Positions 54,025 through 63,581 are shown, numbered from the stretch's first letter. The stretch: 64,000 nucleotides of DNA from Oryzomonas japonica (GCF_008802365.1 NZ_VZQZ01000003.1:62001-126000); one strand, 5' to 3'. Notes: generated by a model from the letters alone, not told the origin. Translations and numbers: made by a program.

Positions 54025-55353
54025 ATGACTGATTATAGGTCACTGGAAAAATTGCCGGATACGGCGGGGTACAAGCCGGGGGACGTGCTGGTCCTGGTGG
54101 GGGAACTTTTCGGCCGCGGGTATGCCAACGGCCTGGTGGAGGAGGCCCGACGCATCGGCATGGACGTGATCGGCACTACCGTGGGGCGGCGCGACAGCGA
54201 CGGTACCCTGCGGCCGTTGACCGCGGAGGAGCTGGCGGGCGCCGAGGCGCTCTTGGGCGGGAGCATCATCAACGTCCCGCTGGAGGCTGGCTTTGACATG
54301 GAGCAGGTGGACGGACAACCGTCGGTGGCCGAGCAACTCAAGAAGGCCAAGCCGGACGAGTGGGCTTCCATCAGTTTCAGCCCCGATTTTATCGAGAAGG
54401 CCAGGAGCGCCGGTACGGCCCGGATGCGCGCCGCACTGGCGCAGGTGATGCACCAGCTCGCGTCACGTATTCCGTCCGGCGCCAATGTGCTCTTTGCCCA
54501 TTCCATGGCCGGCGGCATCCCGCGCGCGCGGGTATTCATGCCGCTCCTCAACCGGGTCTTCAAGGGAACCGGCGATAAGTTCCTCGCCTCGGAAGGCTTC
54601 TGGAACAGCGACCTGGGCCGCCTGTGCGACGCCAGTTTCAATGAGGTCACGGGCGATACCTTCCGCTATCTGATCGAGGAGTCGGCCGCTCTGCGCGGAC
54701 GCCTCGGCGCAGCAGGCGGACAGGTGCGCTACGCCGCCTACGGCTATCACGGCACCGCCGTACTGGTGGGGGGCGAGTACCGCTGGCAGTCCTACACCCC
54801 TTATGTTCAGGGGTGGGCCAAGATGCGCCTCGAAGATATCGCCGCCGAGGCGACCGGGAACGGTGTCGTCGCCACGGTCTTCAATTGCCCCGAGATACAG
54901 ACCAACTCCAGCGCCCTTTTTCTGGGAGTGGAAATCTCGCTGTACCCGCTGCTGTCCGCTATTCGGAATGTGGCGGGCGAACGCGCCGCCGCACCGCTTT
55001 TCGAGCGCTGCCAAGCCATGCTCAAGGAGGGGGAAACGGTCGAACATCTGTTGGAACGGGCCGACGCCTACCTTGCGTCGCCGCTGTTGGCCGGGATGCT
55101 TGATTTCGCCACCTGGCCGCACCACAGCACCCGGGAGCAGATGGAGCTGATGTTGGCCAGTTCCGCCGAATTGCTGGGTATGCATGCCGATCATAAGCAG
55201 CTGATCTGTGCCGAGCTCTCCCGCATCGTTTTTCTGTCCACCGGCCGGTTGATGGTGCACGCATCCTGGAATCCGGGGGCTGCCGCCCTGTGGTTGAGCC
55301 ATGATATCATCGCGCGATTGCTGCACGATGAACTTGGGACGGGAATTATCTGA
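54025..55353 (+). CDS. FabMG-family enoyl-ACP reductase-like protein (tentative)
   Basis: 442 residues. Segments GELFGRGYANGLVEEARRIG, GRRDSDGTLRPLTAEEL and NVLFAHSMAGGIPRARVFMP follow, as far as I recall, the FabMG family of triclosan-tolerant enoyl-ACP reductases. YAAYGYHGTAVLVGGEYRWQ and FNCPEIQTNSSALFLGVEI are strongly conserved-looking. GGAGGA lies before the ATG at 54025. The last part is helical. The family name is from memory and moderately sure. Confidence 0.6.
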   Translation: MTDYRSLEKLPDTAGYKPGDVLVLVGELFGRGYANGLVEEARRIGMDVIGTTVGRRDSDGTLRPLTAEELAGAEALLGGSIINVPLEAGFDMEQVDGQPSVAEQLKKAKPDEWASISFSPDFIEKARSAGTARMRAALAQVMHQLASRIPSGANVLFAHSMAGGIPRARVFMPLLNRVFKGTGDKFLASEGFWNSDLGRLCDASFNEVTGDTFRYLIEESAALRGRLGAAGGQVRYAAYGYHGTAVLVGGEYRWQSYTPYVQGWAKMRLEDIAAEATGNGVVATVFNCPEIQTNSSALFLGVEISLYPLLSAIRNVAGERAAAPLFERCQAMLKEGETVEHLLERADAYLASPLLAGMLDFATWPHHSTREQMELMLASSAELLGMHADHKQLICAELSRIVFLSTGRLMVHASWNPGAAALWLSHDIIARLLHDELGTGII

Positions 55354-55379
55354 TTGCAGGACACCATGCGAGGAAAACC

Positions 55380-56117
55380 ATGAAGAGCTTACAGAGTGCT
55401 ATCGCGATCGGCACCCTTGCCGCCTCCCTGTTGCAGGGGTGCGCGTCGCCGCCGGTGAACACGTCGCCCGAGGAACTTTACAAGGATGGCGAACAGTCCT
55501 TTCAAAAGGGCAGGTACGAGAATGCCGTTGCAAACTGGAAAAAGGTCAAGGAAAGTTACAAGTCGCCGGAGCTTACGGCCAAGGCGGAGATCGGCATAGC
55601 CGATGCCTATTTTCTCAACAGAGACTATATCGAAGCCGCTGCCGCCTACGAGGATTTTCGCAAGCTTCACCCCAGGCATGAGCGGGCCGACTATGCCCTT
55701 TTCCGGCAGGGGCTGAGCTATTACAAGCAGATAAACCGCATCGACACGGACCAGACGCCGGTCAAGAACGCCCTGGCCATTTTGGAATCGTACCTGAAGT
55801 TGTATCCCGGCGGAGAGCATATCCAGGAGGCCCAGGAGAGGGTTCGCGACTGCAAGGACAAACAGTTGCAGTACGAGATCTATGTCGGTCGTTTCTACCT
55901 GAGGACCGAAAAATATCCGGCCGCCATCGCCCGTTTTGAAGAGGCGCTCAAGACGTTCTCCGGGCTTCAGCACAATGACGAACTGCTGTACTGCCTTGGG
56001 ACGGCCTATCAAGAAGCGGGACAGCGCGAGAAGAGCCGCGAGGCGTTTGACCGGCTGGTGCGCGAGTTTCCCGGCAGCACCTTTGCGGCCCGTATCCAGA
56101 AGGCCGCAGGCAAGTGA
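55380..56117 (+). CDS. bamD: Outer-membrane assembly lipoprotein BamD
   Basis: 245 residues: lipobox LLQGC near residue 20, then TPR units (PEELYKDGEQSFQKGRYENA, LNRDYIEAAAAYEDFRKLHP, YYKQINRIDTDQTPVKNALA), as in BamD/YfiO. Part of the BAM complex that inserts outer-membrane barrels. bamA is not here. It precedes plsY by 16 bases. Confidence 0.9.
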   Translation: MKSLQSAIAIGTLAASLLQGCASPPVNTSPEELYKDGEQSFQKGRYENAVANWKKVKESYKSPELTAKAEIGIADAYFLNRDYIEAAAAYEDFRKLHPRHERADYALFRQGLSYYKQINRIDTDQTPVKNALAILESYLKLYPGGEHIQEAQERVRDCKDKQLQYEIYVGRFYLRTEKYPAAIARFEEALKTFSGLQHNDELLYCLGTAYQEAGQREKSREAFDRLVREFPGSTFAARIQKAAGK

Positions 56118-56133
56118 TTTCAGGATTTCGACC

Positions 56134-56733
56134 ATGACAGCACAATTCGACATGATGCTGGCTGCCGCCTGTGCGGCGGCCTACCTTTTGGGGTCGATCC
56201 CCACGGGACTCCTTCTGGGCAAGGCCTGCGGCATTGACGTGCGCCATGAGGGAAGCGGCAATATCGGCGCCACCAACCTGTATCGCACCGCGGGCCGCAA
56301 GGTCGGCGTGCTGACCCTGATTGGCGATTGCCTCAAGGGCCTTGTGCCGGTGCTGGCGGCACACTACTATGCCCCGGCAACGGATCTGGCGGCCTGGGTC
56401 GGTCTGGCGGCCTTCTGCGGTCACGTGTTTTCGGTGTTTCTGCGGTTCAAGGGGGGAAAAGGGGTCGCGACCGCCCTCGGGGTCTTCCTGGCGCTGTCGC
56501 CCCTGGCCGTGGCAATCGCCCTCGCGGTCTTTCTACTTCTGGTTTTGAAGTGGCGCTACGTATCCCTCGGCTCCGTAGCGGCGGCGGCGGTCATGCCGCT
56601 CGCCGTGTACGTGCTGCACGGGGGGCGCGCAATGCTGCTGGTGACGGGGATTGTGGCCGCAATCGTGATTGTCCGGCATCACGCGAACATCAAGCGGCTG
56701 GTGGACGGGACGGAGAGTAAATTCAAAGCCTAA
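56134..56733 (+). CDS. plsY: Glycerol-3-phosphate acyltransferase PlsY
   Basis: 199 residues with five or more helices. Transfers the acyl group from acyl-phosphate to glycerol 3-phosphate, the first step of phospholipid synthesis. Motifs: GSIPTGLLLGK, HEGSGNIGATNLYRTAG and RFKGGKGVATALGVFL. AGGA precedes the ATG at 56134. Confidence 0.95.
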   Translation: MTAQFDMMLAAACAAAYLLGSIPTGLLLGKACGIDVRHEGSGNIGATNLYRTAGRKVGVLTLIGDCLKGLVPVLAAHYYAPATDLAAWVGLAAFCGHVFSVFLRFKGGKGVATALGVFLALSPLAVAIALAVFLLLVLKWRYVSLGSVAAAAVMPLAVYVLHGGRAMLLVTGIVAAIVIVRHHANIKRLVDGTESKFKA

Positions 56734-56813
56734 CGGACAGCCACGCCCTTCTGCGGCGCGGCCCCGCTATTCTTTATTCCTCGAATATTTTCAACGTCCC
56801 GGCAGGGTAGGGG

Positions 56814-57524
56814 TTATTCCTTTTCGCCGGCGTAGATGGTGGCGATACCAAAGGTCAGCGGGTGGATGTGGATGTTGCGAAAACCTGCGTCGGCAACCAT
56901 ATGGGAAAATTCCTCATGGGAGGGGAATTCCAGTACCGAGTCCGGCAGGTACTTATAGGCGTTATATTTCGAAAAGAAACCGCCGATGACCGGTAGAAGA
57001 CGGCGGAAGTAGAAGTAGTAAATCTGTTTGAAAAATTGGGAGCGCGGCGTTGAGAACTCCAGGATGACCACCCGCCCTCCGGGTCGCAGCACCCGCCACA
57101 TCTCCGCCAGCCCCAGTCTCCTGTCCACCACGTTCCTGATCCCGAAGGCGATGGTTATCGAATCAAAGGTGTTGTCGGGAAAAGGAAGATCCTCGCACGG
57201 AGCCATCTTGAAATCGATCCGTCCGGCATAGGGAGAGGTTGCCACCTTGGCTTGACCGAATTCCACCATCTCCTGGCAAAAGTCGGCCCCGGTGATCTTT
57301 ACCGAGGATGGGGTCGATCTGGCTATCTCCAGCGCCACGTCGCCGGTACCGGTCGCCACGTCCAAAATCCGGGAACCCTCCCGGTACTTGATAAGCCGCA
57401 CGGCCTTTTTGCGCCAGTACCGGTCGATGCCGAAGCTGAGCAGGCGGTTGAGGAAGTCGTACCGTGGGGCGATACTCCCGAACATCCCCTGAATCTTTTC
57501 ACCCTTTTCAGACAGTCTGAACAT
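56814..57524 (-). CDS. ubiE: Demethylmenaquinone methyltransferase UbiE/MenG
   Basis: 236 residues. SAM-dependent methylation in the last step of menaquinone synthesis. LNRLLSFGIDRYWRKKAVRL, the SAM loop ILDVATGTGDVALEIA and FDSITIAFGIRNVVDR are family signatures. Divergent from the DUF4015 gene. Confidence 0.94.
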   Translation of the reverse strand: MFRLSEKGEKIQGMFGSIAPRYDFLNRLLSFGIDRYWRKKAVRLIKYREGSRILDVATGTGDVALEIARSTPSSVKITGADFCQEMVEFGQAKVATSPYAGRIDFKMAPCEDLPFPDNTFDSITIAFGIRNVVDRRLGLAEMWRVLRPGGRVVILEFSTPRSQFFKQIYYFYFRRLLPVIGGFFSKYNAYKYLPDSVLEFPSHEEFSHMVADAGFRNIHIHPLTFGIATIYAGEKE

Positions 57525-57627
57525 AAGTTTGTACTACCTTTTCCGATAATTTGCTGCTATAAATTACTATTTGCCTTGTAGCATATTTCCGGGGCATAAA
57601 CCAGAAAAAACCAACGGAGTGTCGTGA

Positions 57628-58902
57628 GTGAAAAATGTTGTCGCCCTTGCTGGTCGTGTCGCCCTGATCATCGTCACCTGTTGTGGTCTTGTCTCCTGTC
57701 AGAATGAGCAGAAACCAGCCACGTCCTCCACGGCGGCCTCCAAGCCGGTTCCCCCGACGCCATCCAAGCGTCAGCAATTGCTGAACATGGAGGTGCGGGC
57801 GCTCTACATAACATCCTGGACCGCCGGGATCAATCGGTTCCAAACCCTGACCGACATGGTGTCCCGCTCCCACTTGAATGCGGTGGTGATCGACATAAAA
57901 GACAGCACCGGCAAGGTTGGCTATGACTCCACGGTGCCGCTGGTGGCCCAGACGGGTGCTTACGAGAAGCGTATCCGTAATCTGGACGCCATCCTCAAAC
58001 AGTGCCGCGACAAAAAGATCTATACCATTGCCCGTATCGCGGTTTTTCAGGACCCCAACCTGGCCAAGGCGCGCCCGGACCTGGCGGTGGGCGGCGGCGG
58101 CCAGAAGGTCTGGAAGGACCGCAAGGGGCTGGCCTGGGTTGACCCCGCTTCGAAGACGGTCTGGGACTATAATCTGGCCATTGCCAAGGAAGCGGCCGCC
58201 AAGGGTTTTGACGAGATCCAGTTTGATTATGTCCGTTTCCCCACCGATGGGAAGCTGAAGACCATGACCTATCCGGTTTATAAACGTGATGTGCCGAAAC
58301 ATGAGATTATCCGCCGTTTTTTCCAGTATGTGGACCAGCAGATGAAGCCGGTGGACGTGATGACCTCGGCCGACATCTTCGGCCTCACGACCATGGTGGA
58401 CGACGATATGAATATCGGCCAGCGTATTCAGGATGTGGCCGACTATGTGGATTTTGTCTGCCCCATGATCTACCCGTCCCATTATCCCCCTGGCCACCTG
58501 GGGCTGGAAAAACCGGCCGAGCACCCCTATCGCGTCATTTACGACGCCTGCCTGCGGGGCGCGAAGCGGCTTGAAGGGAAACGGGCCAAGATGCGCCCCT
58601 GGCTGCAGGACTTCAAGCTGGGGGCTGCCTACGACAAGAAGATGATCATTGATCAGATTCAGGCCGCCCGGGACGCCAAGGTATTCGGGTTCAGCATGTG
58701 GAATGCCCGCAACGTCTATACCGAGGCAGCCTATCTGGAAAAACTGCCCGAGCCGAACCCGGTGCCGCCCCTCAGGGACCAGGTGCTGGAGGATATCCGC
58801 AGGCATGATGCGGCCCGGCTTGCCATGCAGAATCGCTCCACATCGATCAGGCAGGAGAAACCGTCCATCCACAAACCTCGTAGAAAAGCAAAAGGGAATT
58901 GA
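57628..58902 (+). CDS. DUF4015 putative glycoside hydrolase lipoprotein
   Basis: 424 residues. The lipobox VSC near residue 25 suggests a lipoprotein. Barrel-like DUF4015 domain: VRALYITSWTAGINRFQTLT, AVVIDIKDSTGKVGYDS, GFDEIQFDYVRFPTDGK and PMIYPSHYPPGHLG near 290. It resembles GH13-like or GH18-like folds, but the sugar is unknown. GTG at 57628. It overlaps nothing and is two bases before the cdaA fusion, so the two share an operon. Confidence 0.8.
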   Translation: MKNVVALAGRVALIIVTCCGLVSCQNEQKPATSSTAASKPVPPTPSKRQQLLNMEVRALYITSWTAGINRFQTLTDMVSRSHLNAVVIDIKDSTGKVGYDSTVPLVAQTGAYEKRIRNLDAILKQCRDKKIYTIARIAVFQDPNLAKARPDLAVGGGGQKVWKDRKGLAWVDPASKTVWDYNLAIAKEAAAKGFDEIQFDYVRFPTDGKLKTMTYPVYKRDVPKHEIIRRFFQYVDQQMKPVDVMTSADIFGLTTMVDDDMNIGQRIQDVADYVDFVCPMIYPSHYPPGHLGLEKPAEHPYRVIYDACLRGAKRLEGKRAKMRPWLQDFKLGAAYDKKMIIDQIQAARDAKVFGFSMWNARNVYTEAAYLEKLPEPNPVPPLRDQVLEDIRRHDAARLAMQNRSTSIRQEKPSIHKPRRKAKGN

Positions 58903-58903
58903 C

Positions 58904-60325
58904 GTGCCCTCTTTTTTGAGAATACAGGATATCGCCGATATCCTGATCATGACCTTGCTGCTCTATCAACTCTACTCCTGGTTCCGCAGGACCCGCGCCA
59001 TGCAGGTGCTGCTGGGACTGGGGGTGGTGACGGTCATCTATTTCGTCACCCGGTTTCTCGGTCTCTATATGACCAGCTGGGTTCTGCAGGAACTGGGTAC
59101 GGTGCTGATCGTCCTGATCATCGTGGTGTTTCAGGCCGAGATCCGGCAGGCGCTGTACCGCTTCAGCCTTATGCGGCATTTTTTCGGCAGCCGCCAGGAG
59201 ACGCAGCAACTGAGCCGCTTTCAGGAGATCGTCGATACGCTGTTCAGCTTGGCGAAGAAGAGGACCGGGGCGATTGTCGTCTTTCAGCGGAGCGAATCCC
59301 TGGTGGACCAGATGCTGAACGGCGTGAGCCTGAACTGCGAGATTACCCCGCAGATACTGGAGGCCATCTTTTACGACGGTGCGCCGCTGCATGACGGTGC
59401 CGCCCTGATCAGGGAAGGAAAAATTGCCCTGGCGTCGTGCCACCTGCCACTCTCCCAGAACCCGGAACTCCCCCAGTTTTACGGTACCCGCCACCGCGCC
59501 GCCCTCGGGCTCTCGGAGCGCACCGACGCTGTCGTGGCGGTGGTTTCGGAAGAGCGGGGCGAGGTGTCGCTGGCCGTGGGAGGGGAGTTGCACCGCCTTT
59601 CCTCCGCTGGCGAGTTGGTGGCGCTCCTGGAAGAGTTGATTTTGCCTGAAAAGGAAAAGCCACGTGAGAGCTTGCGGCAGCGTTTTTTTTCCAATTTGCT
59701 GCCTAAAACGGCGGTCCTGCTCATTGTTATAGCATTCTGGGCCTTGATTACCTCCCGCCAGGGGGCGATCGCCACGGTGACGGCCCCCGTCCGGCTGCAC
59801 GGCATACCGCAGGGACTGGTGCTGCTGCGAAGTTCTCCCGAAGAGGTCGAGGTCCAGGTAAAGTCCTTTTCCAGTCTGACGCCCACGCCGGCAAAACTTG
59901 ATATTGCCGCCGACATCGATTTGTCGGAGGTGCGGGAAGGGGCGGCAATCGTCAGGATCAGGAACTCGGACTTCAAGCTCCCCTCCGGCATGGTGGTCGG
60001 CAGCGTCAATCCCTCGACCATACGCATCGTAACGGAGAAAAAAGTGCGTAAAACCGTGCCGGTCAGGGTCGCTTTGCGTGGCAGGCTGCCGCGTGGACTG
60101 GGCGCATATCGGGTGGTCGCGTCGCCCGACACAGTCGAGGTGGAGGGGCCGTCCGGCCAAATTTCAAAACTTGAGACGGTGTCGACGGAAGAGGTCGATG
60201 CCAGCAAGCTTGTCAAGGGCACGGAATATCAAAAAAATCTGCTGCCGCCGTACAAAAATGTCACAATCCTGCGGGATGAACCATTGGTCTTGAAACTTGT
60301 TTCCCGCCGTTCTCTTCATCAATAA
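58904..60325 (+). CDS. Diadenylate cyclase CdaA fused to YbbR (CdaR-like) domains
   Basis: 473 residues. N-terminal CdaA: three membrane helices (about 10-90), then the DAC domain with YDGAPLHDGAALIREG and GTRHRAALGLSERTDAVV, the DGA and RHR motifs that make c-di-AMP from two ATP. After about 260 comes a helix (LLPKTAVLLIVIAFWALI) and YbbR repeats (about 285-465). In Firmicutes CdaA and the YbbR protein CdaR are separate neighbours. Here they are one chain. GTG start after AAGGGA. Confidence 0.9.
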   Translation: MPSFLRIQDIADILIMTLLLYQLYSWFRRTRAMQVLLGLGVVTVIYFVTRFLGLYMTSWVLQELGTVLIVLIIVVFQAEIRQALYRFSLMRHFFGSRQETQQLSRFQEIVDTLFSLAKKRTGAIVVFQRSESLVDQMLNGVSLNCEITPQILEAIFYDGAPLHDGAALIREGKIALASCHLPLSQNPELPQFYGTRHRAALGLSERTDAVVAVVSEERGEVSLAVGGELHRLSSAGELVALLEELILPEKEKPRESLRQRFFSNLLPKTAVLLIVIAFWALITSRQGAIATVTAPVRLHGIPQGLVLLRSSPEEVEVQVKSFSSLTPTPAKLDIAADIDLSEVREGAAIVRIRNSDFKLPSGMVVGSVNPSTIRIVTEKKVRKTVPVRVALRGRLPRGLGAYRVVASPDTVEVEGPSGQISKLETVSTEEVDASKLVKGTEYQKNLLPPYKNVTILRDEPLVLKLVSRRSLHQ

Positions 60326-60384
60326 TATCGATGAAATGGCATATGGGTTGCATGACGGCAGGGGCGGTGATGGGCAGTAAAGGA

Positions 60385-60413
60385 TTGACAAACGGGGGCG
60401 TTTGTTATATAAA
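60385..60413 (+). promoter_or_regulatory. Promoter of the LysM-NlpC gene
   Basis: Consensus TTGACA and TATAAA with 17 bases between, 43 bases before the ATG. Confidence 0.85.
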
Positions 60414-60456
60414 GCCCAAACCGTTGCACTAAAACTAGAACGGAATAGGAGGGGTA

Positions 60457-61500
60457 ATGACACATATCCGAACTCTTGCCGCGATTTGTCTCATCCTGCT
60501 TTCCTTCCCGCAACTGGTTTTGGCCTCCAAAACCCACGTCGCGCGCAGAAGTGAATCGCTTCATTCCATAGCACGCAAATATCACGTATCCGTCGAAGAA
60601 CTTAAATCTGTCAACAACCTGAGCAGTACCCGCGTCGAACAGGGAAGCCGCATTATCATTCCCGCACGTGCCGAGCAGAAAACGGCAAAGGTGACAAAGG
60701 CCGCATCATCGTACAAGGTGGTCAAGGGCGATACCCTCCCCAGGATCGCCAAGAAGACCGGTCTCAAAATGTCGGAACTGCGCCGGCTGAACGGCCTGAA
60801 AGGCAACCGGATCAAGACGGGGCAAGTGCTGGCCCTGAATGAACCCGCGCCGGCAGTCGAGGAAAAGACCCCCGTTGTCGCCGCGTCCAACAGGTTGCAA
60901 TTGGTTAGTAAAGAACTTTTGAGTGAACAGGAAATCTCGTCAACCTTGGCTGAACTGAGCGACATTGACGCCGATCGGCCGGTTGACCTTGCCAAGAATA
61001 TCGAAGAGACCAATCAGGGGATCAGCGGCCTGAAAAAAACCGCATACGGTTTCCTGGGGGCTCATTACCGTTTCGGCGGCAACAGCCGTGGCTCGCTCGA
61101 TTGCTCCAGCTTTGTGCAGCAGGTGTTCCGCGAGCAGAAGATCAGCCTGCCCCGTACCGCGCGCGAACAGTTTAACGTCGGCAACGAGGTTGTGCGCGGC
61201 GACCTGCGCAAGGGTGATCTGGTATTCTTCCAAACCTATGCCCGCTTCCCTTCCCATGTCGGCATCTACCTTGGCAATCGCAAGATGATCCATGCTTCCT
61301 CCCGCGACCGCAGGGTGGTGATCTCCTCCATGGATACCCCCTACTATCTTTCGCGTTACCTGGGCGCACGGCGGATCGGTTCCGTCGCCAGCAGCGGCGG
61401 GGCGATCAATTTCAACGAACTGCTGCAAGGGGTTGAGGAAGAGCAGGATACTGACGCTCCGGCTAACGACACCATGGGCATTACTCTTAACCTGAATTAG
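60457..61500 (+). CDS. Exported LysM-NlpC/P60 peptidoglycan hydrolase
   Basis: 347 residues: signal peptide (about 1-23), two LysM repeats (about 27-70, VARRSESLHSIARKYHVSVE; and 85-130, VVKGDTLPRIAKKTGLKMSE), a spacer and NlpC/P60 domain with RGSLDCSSFVQQVFRE (Cys) and FPSHVGIYLGNRKMIHASS (His). Cuts wall peptides in the periplasm. AGGAGGGG precedes the ATG. Confidence 0.92.
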   Translation: MTHIRTLAAICLILLSFPQLVLASKTHVARRSESLHSIARKYHVSVEELKSVNNLSSTRVEQGSRIIIPARAEQKTAKVTKAASSYKVVKGDTLPRIAKKTGLKMSELRRLNGLKGNRIKTGQVLALNEPAPAVEEKTPVVAASNRLQLVSKELLSEQEISSTLAELSDIDADRPVDLAKNIEETNQGISGLKKTAYGFLGAHYRFGGNSRGSLDCSSFVQQVFREQKISLPRTAREQFNVGNEVVRGDLRKGDLVFFQTYARFPSHVGIYLGNRKMIHASSRDRRVVISSMDTPYYLSRYLGARRIGSVASSGGAINFNELLQGVEEEQDTDAPANDTMGITLNLN

Positions 61501-61527
61501 TGCCGCCGCCAATCTATGGTACATAAT

Positions 61528-61558
61528 AAATCCGGGCCTTTTGTGCCCGGATTTTTTT
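61528..61558 (+). terminator. Terminator between LysM-NlpC and radical SAM genes
   Basis: AAATCCGGGC/GCCCGGATTT with a seven-base loop, then TTTTTT. It ends 9 bases before the radical SAM ATG, so the downstream gene has no ribosome site visible. Confidence 0.85.
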
Positions 61559-61566
61559 GTTCGACT

Positions 61567-63123
61567 ATGAAAATTATTTTAGCGTACATATCCGGGGAAG
61601 CCGATCGCAGCGATCCTTATATCAGTTTGCTGCCCAGTGGACTCTGTTATCTGCATGCCGTGCTGCGTGAAGCCGGCTACGATTCCCTTCTGGCCAACCT
61701 TTCCGGGTGGTCCCTCCCCGTAATCAAGGAACAGCTCTCCTCCCTGCAAGCGGACATCATCGGCATTTCCCAATGGACCCATAACCGCCACGCCTCCCTT
61801 GAGGTGGCGCGCTTGGCGCGTCAGCTGAATCCGAACAGCATCATCATCCTGGGGGGAGGGCACGCCACCTTCCGCTACCATGAAATGCTGGCCGAAGATT
61901 CGCCGGTCGATATCGTCGTGGTGGGAGAGGGCGAAGAAACGTTACGGGAGTTGACCGAGAGGATCACGCAAGGGGGGGACTGGCGGGATGTGCCCGGGAT
62001 CGCATTTCGCGACGGCGCCCGGGTCGTCCTCACGGAGCAGCGTATGCCGCAGAGGACGCTCGACACACTTCCGTTTCCCGCCCGCTATCTGGATCACTCC
62101 ATCGGTGTCGATCTGGAACTGCAACCCGAATTTGTCCTGACCGCCCGTGGATGCCCCTCTGCGTGCAGCTTCTGCAGTTCGCCGGGGTTCTGGGGGCGTC
62201 GGGTGCGGTTCCGCTCCCCGGCAGATATCGTTGATGAAATCCTGTACATTCGGGATCGGTTTGGCCTGATCTACTTCTCGTTGCGGGACGATACCTTTAC
62301 CGCCGATCGCACCAGGGCCATTGAATTCTGTCGTCTTATGATCACGCGGCGGGCTGCTGTGCTCTGGAACTGCCAATCTCGCGTCACCACCCTGGACGAG
62401 GAGGTTCTGACCTGGATGAAACGGGCCGGCTGTGAGTGTGTCCAGATCGGGATCGAATCAGGCTCGCCGCGTATCCTGGCCCAGCTCGACAAGTCGATCC
62501 ATCCGTGGCAGGTGGAACAAACGGCCGCGCTTGTGAGAAAGGTCGGCATCAGTCTCTCCGTATATCTGATCTCCGATGTGCCCGGGGAGACTGAAGACGA
62601 TATCCGTATGACCGTCGAACTGGTCCGGCGCATCAAGCCGGACGATGGCTATGTCTCGCCGCTGGTCTACTATCCGGGTACCCGGTTGTTCGAGCAGGCT
62701 GTCGCAAACGGCCTGGTACGCCCCGGCATTTTTGAGGAAACCCCGGATACGGCCCTCCATGCCGCAGGAAAGCCTGGAGGGGCGGCACACCGGATCATGG
62801 GGGCGTTTGCAGCCGGGACGGGAAAAGGGAGCGAACGCCGCTTTCGGCAACAGAAGGCACTTTTGGGGTATTGCGCCACCACCAACGTTCTGGCGGGAGA
62901 GTGGTACCGGCAGTCGGGCTCCATCGACGCGGCAGAACGGGAGTTCAGGGAGATAACCGAGCGCGAACCGGATAACCCCTGGGGTTGGCTGCTGGTGGGA
63001 GAGTTGCATACCGAACGAGGTGAAAAACGGAAGGCCGCCGAATGTTACCGCAGGGTCTTGGCCCTGGTGCCCAACCATGGGGCGGCACTGCGGGCGCTGG
63101 ATACAAAAAAAGCGGGGCCGTGA
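61567..63123 (+). CDS. B12-binding radical SAM protein with C-terminal TPR
   Basis: 518 residues: cobalamin-binding-like domain (about 1-150), radical SAM core with GCPSACSFCSSPGFWG near residue 200 (CxxxCxxC), VQIGIESGSPRILAQLDKSI, and TPR repeats at the end (about 450-515; LAGEWYRQSGSIDAAEREF, PNHGAALRALDTK). Function unknown; relatives modify natural products or membrane lipids. The ATG at 61567 is supported only by domain start; an ATG at 61516 would read through the terminator. Confidence 0.83.
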   Translation: MKIILAYISGEADRSDPYISLLPSGLCYLHAVLREAGYDSLLANLSGWSLPVIKEQLSSLQADIIGISQWTHNRHASLEVARLARQLNPNSIIILGGGHATFRYHEMLAEDSPVDIVVVGEGEETLRELTERITQGGDWRDVPGIAFRDGARVVLTEQRMPQRTLDTLPFPARYLDHSIGVDLELQPEFVLTARGCPSACSFCSSPGFWGRRVRFRSPADIVDEILYIRDRFGLIYFSLRDDTFTADRTRAIEFCRLMITRRAAVLWNCQSRVTTLDEEVLTWMKRAGCECVQIGIESGSPRILAQLDKSIHPWQVEQTAALVRKVGISLSVYLISDVPGETEDDIRMTVELVRRIKPDDGYVSPLVYYPGTRLFEQAVANGLVRPGIFEETPDTALHAAGKPGGAAHRIMGAFAAGTGKGSERRFRQQKALLGYCATTNVLAGEWYRQSGSIDAAEREFREITEREPDNPWGWLLVGELHTERGEKRKAAECYRRVLALVPNHGAALRALDTKKAGP

Positions 63124-63137
63124 GGCCCCGCTTTTTT
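63105..63137. terminator. Bidirectional terminator, overlapping stop codon
   Basis: AAAAAAAGCGGGGCC-GTGA-GGCCCCGCTTTTTT. The stem includes the last codons and the stop of the radical SAM gene; it works for the NrfJ-like gene on the other strand too. Confidence 0.9.
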
Positions 63138-63155
63138 ACTGATCTGCGGGAATCG

Positions 63156-63581
63156 TTATTTCACGATCCTGATACCCGGAATGAACATGATCTTGTCGAA
63201 GGTCTTGTTCAAGGTTTTGCTCTGGAAATTCACCATCGGCGGAGCAACGGGAAATTCGATGGTGTCGCCGACTTTAACCTTGAACTCGGGCAGCGCCATC
63301 CAAACCTTTTCACCTTTGTCGTTGGCCGCTTCCACGTAGGTGTAGCCGCCGGAATTCATGGTCTGGGTTACCTTCCCTTTTTGGCCTGCGCCGGCGGGGA
63401 TCTCCTGCGCCTTCATGCCGGCGTGGGGGTCAGCGCCCGGAGTGGCGGGGTGTCCAGGAGGCAATTGGCCCTGTGCAGGCATGCCAGCGGGCTGTTGAGG
63501 AACTTCGGTTTTGGGTTTCTCTTTGCACCCGGCAAAAGCAAGTGCAGCGATAACAAGAAGGGATAATACTATTTTTTTCAC
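63156..63581 (-). CDS. NrfJ-like lipoprotein
   Basis: 141 residues from a GTG at 63581 with AGGAGG seven bases before it. Lipobox LAFAGC near residue 19. A Pro/Gln/Gly-rich region (about 30-65) precedes a small beta domain with MNSGGYTYVEAANDKGEKVW and LPEFKVKVGDTIEFP. The last part FDKIMFIPGI is, from memory, like NrfJ-related proteins of Geobacter. Function unknown; probable periplasmic side of inner or outer membrane. Confidence 0.72.
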   Translation of the reverse strand: MKKIVLSLLVIAALAFAGCKEKPKTEVPQQPAGMPAQGQLPPGHPATPGADPHAGMKAQEIPAGAGQKGKVTQTMNSGGYTYVEAANDKGEKVWMALPEFKVKVGDTIEFPVAPPMVNFQSKTLNKTFDKIMFIPGIRIVK

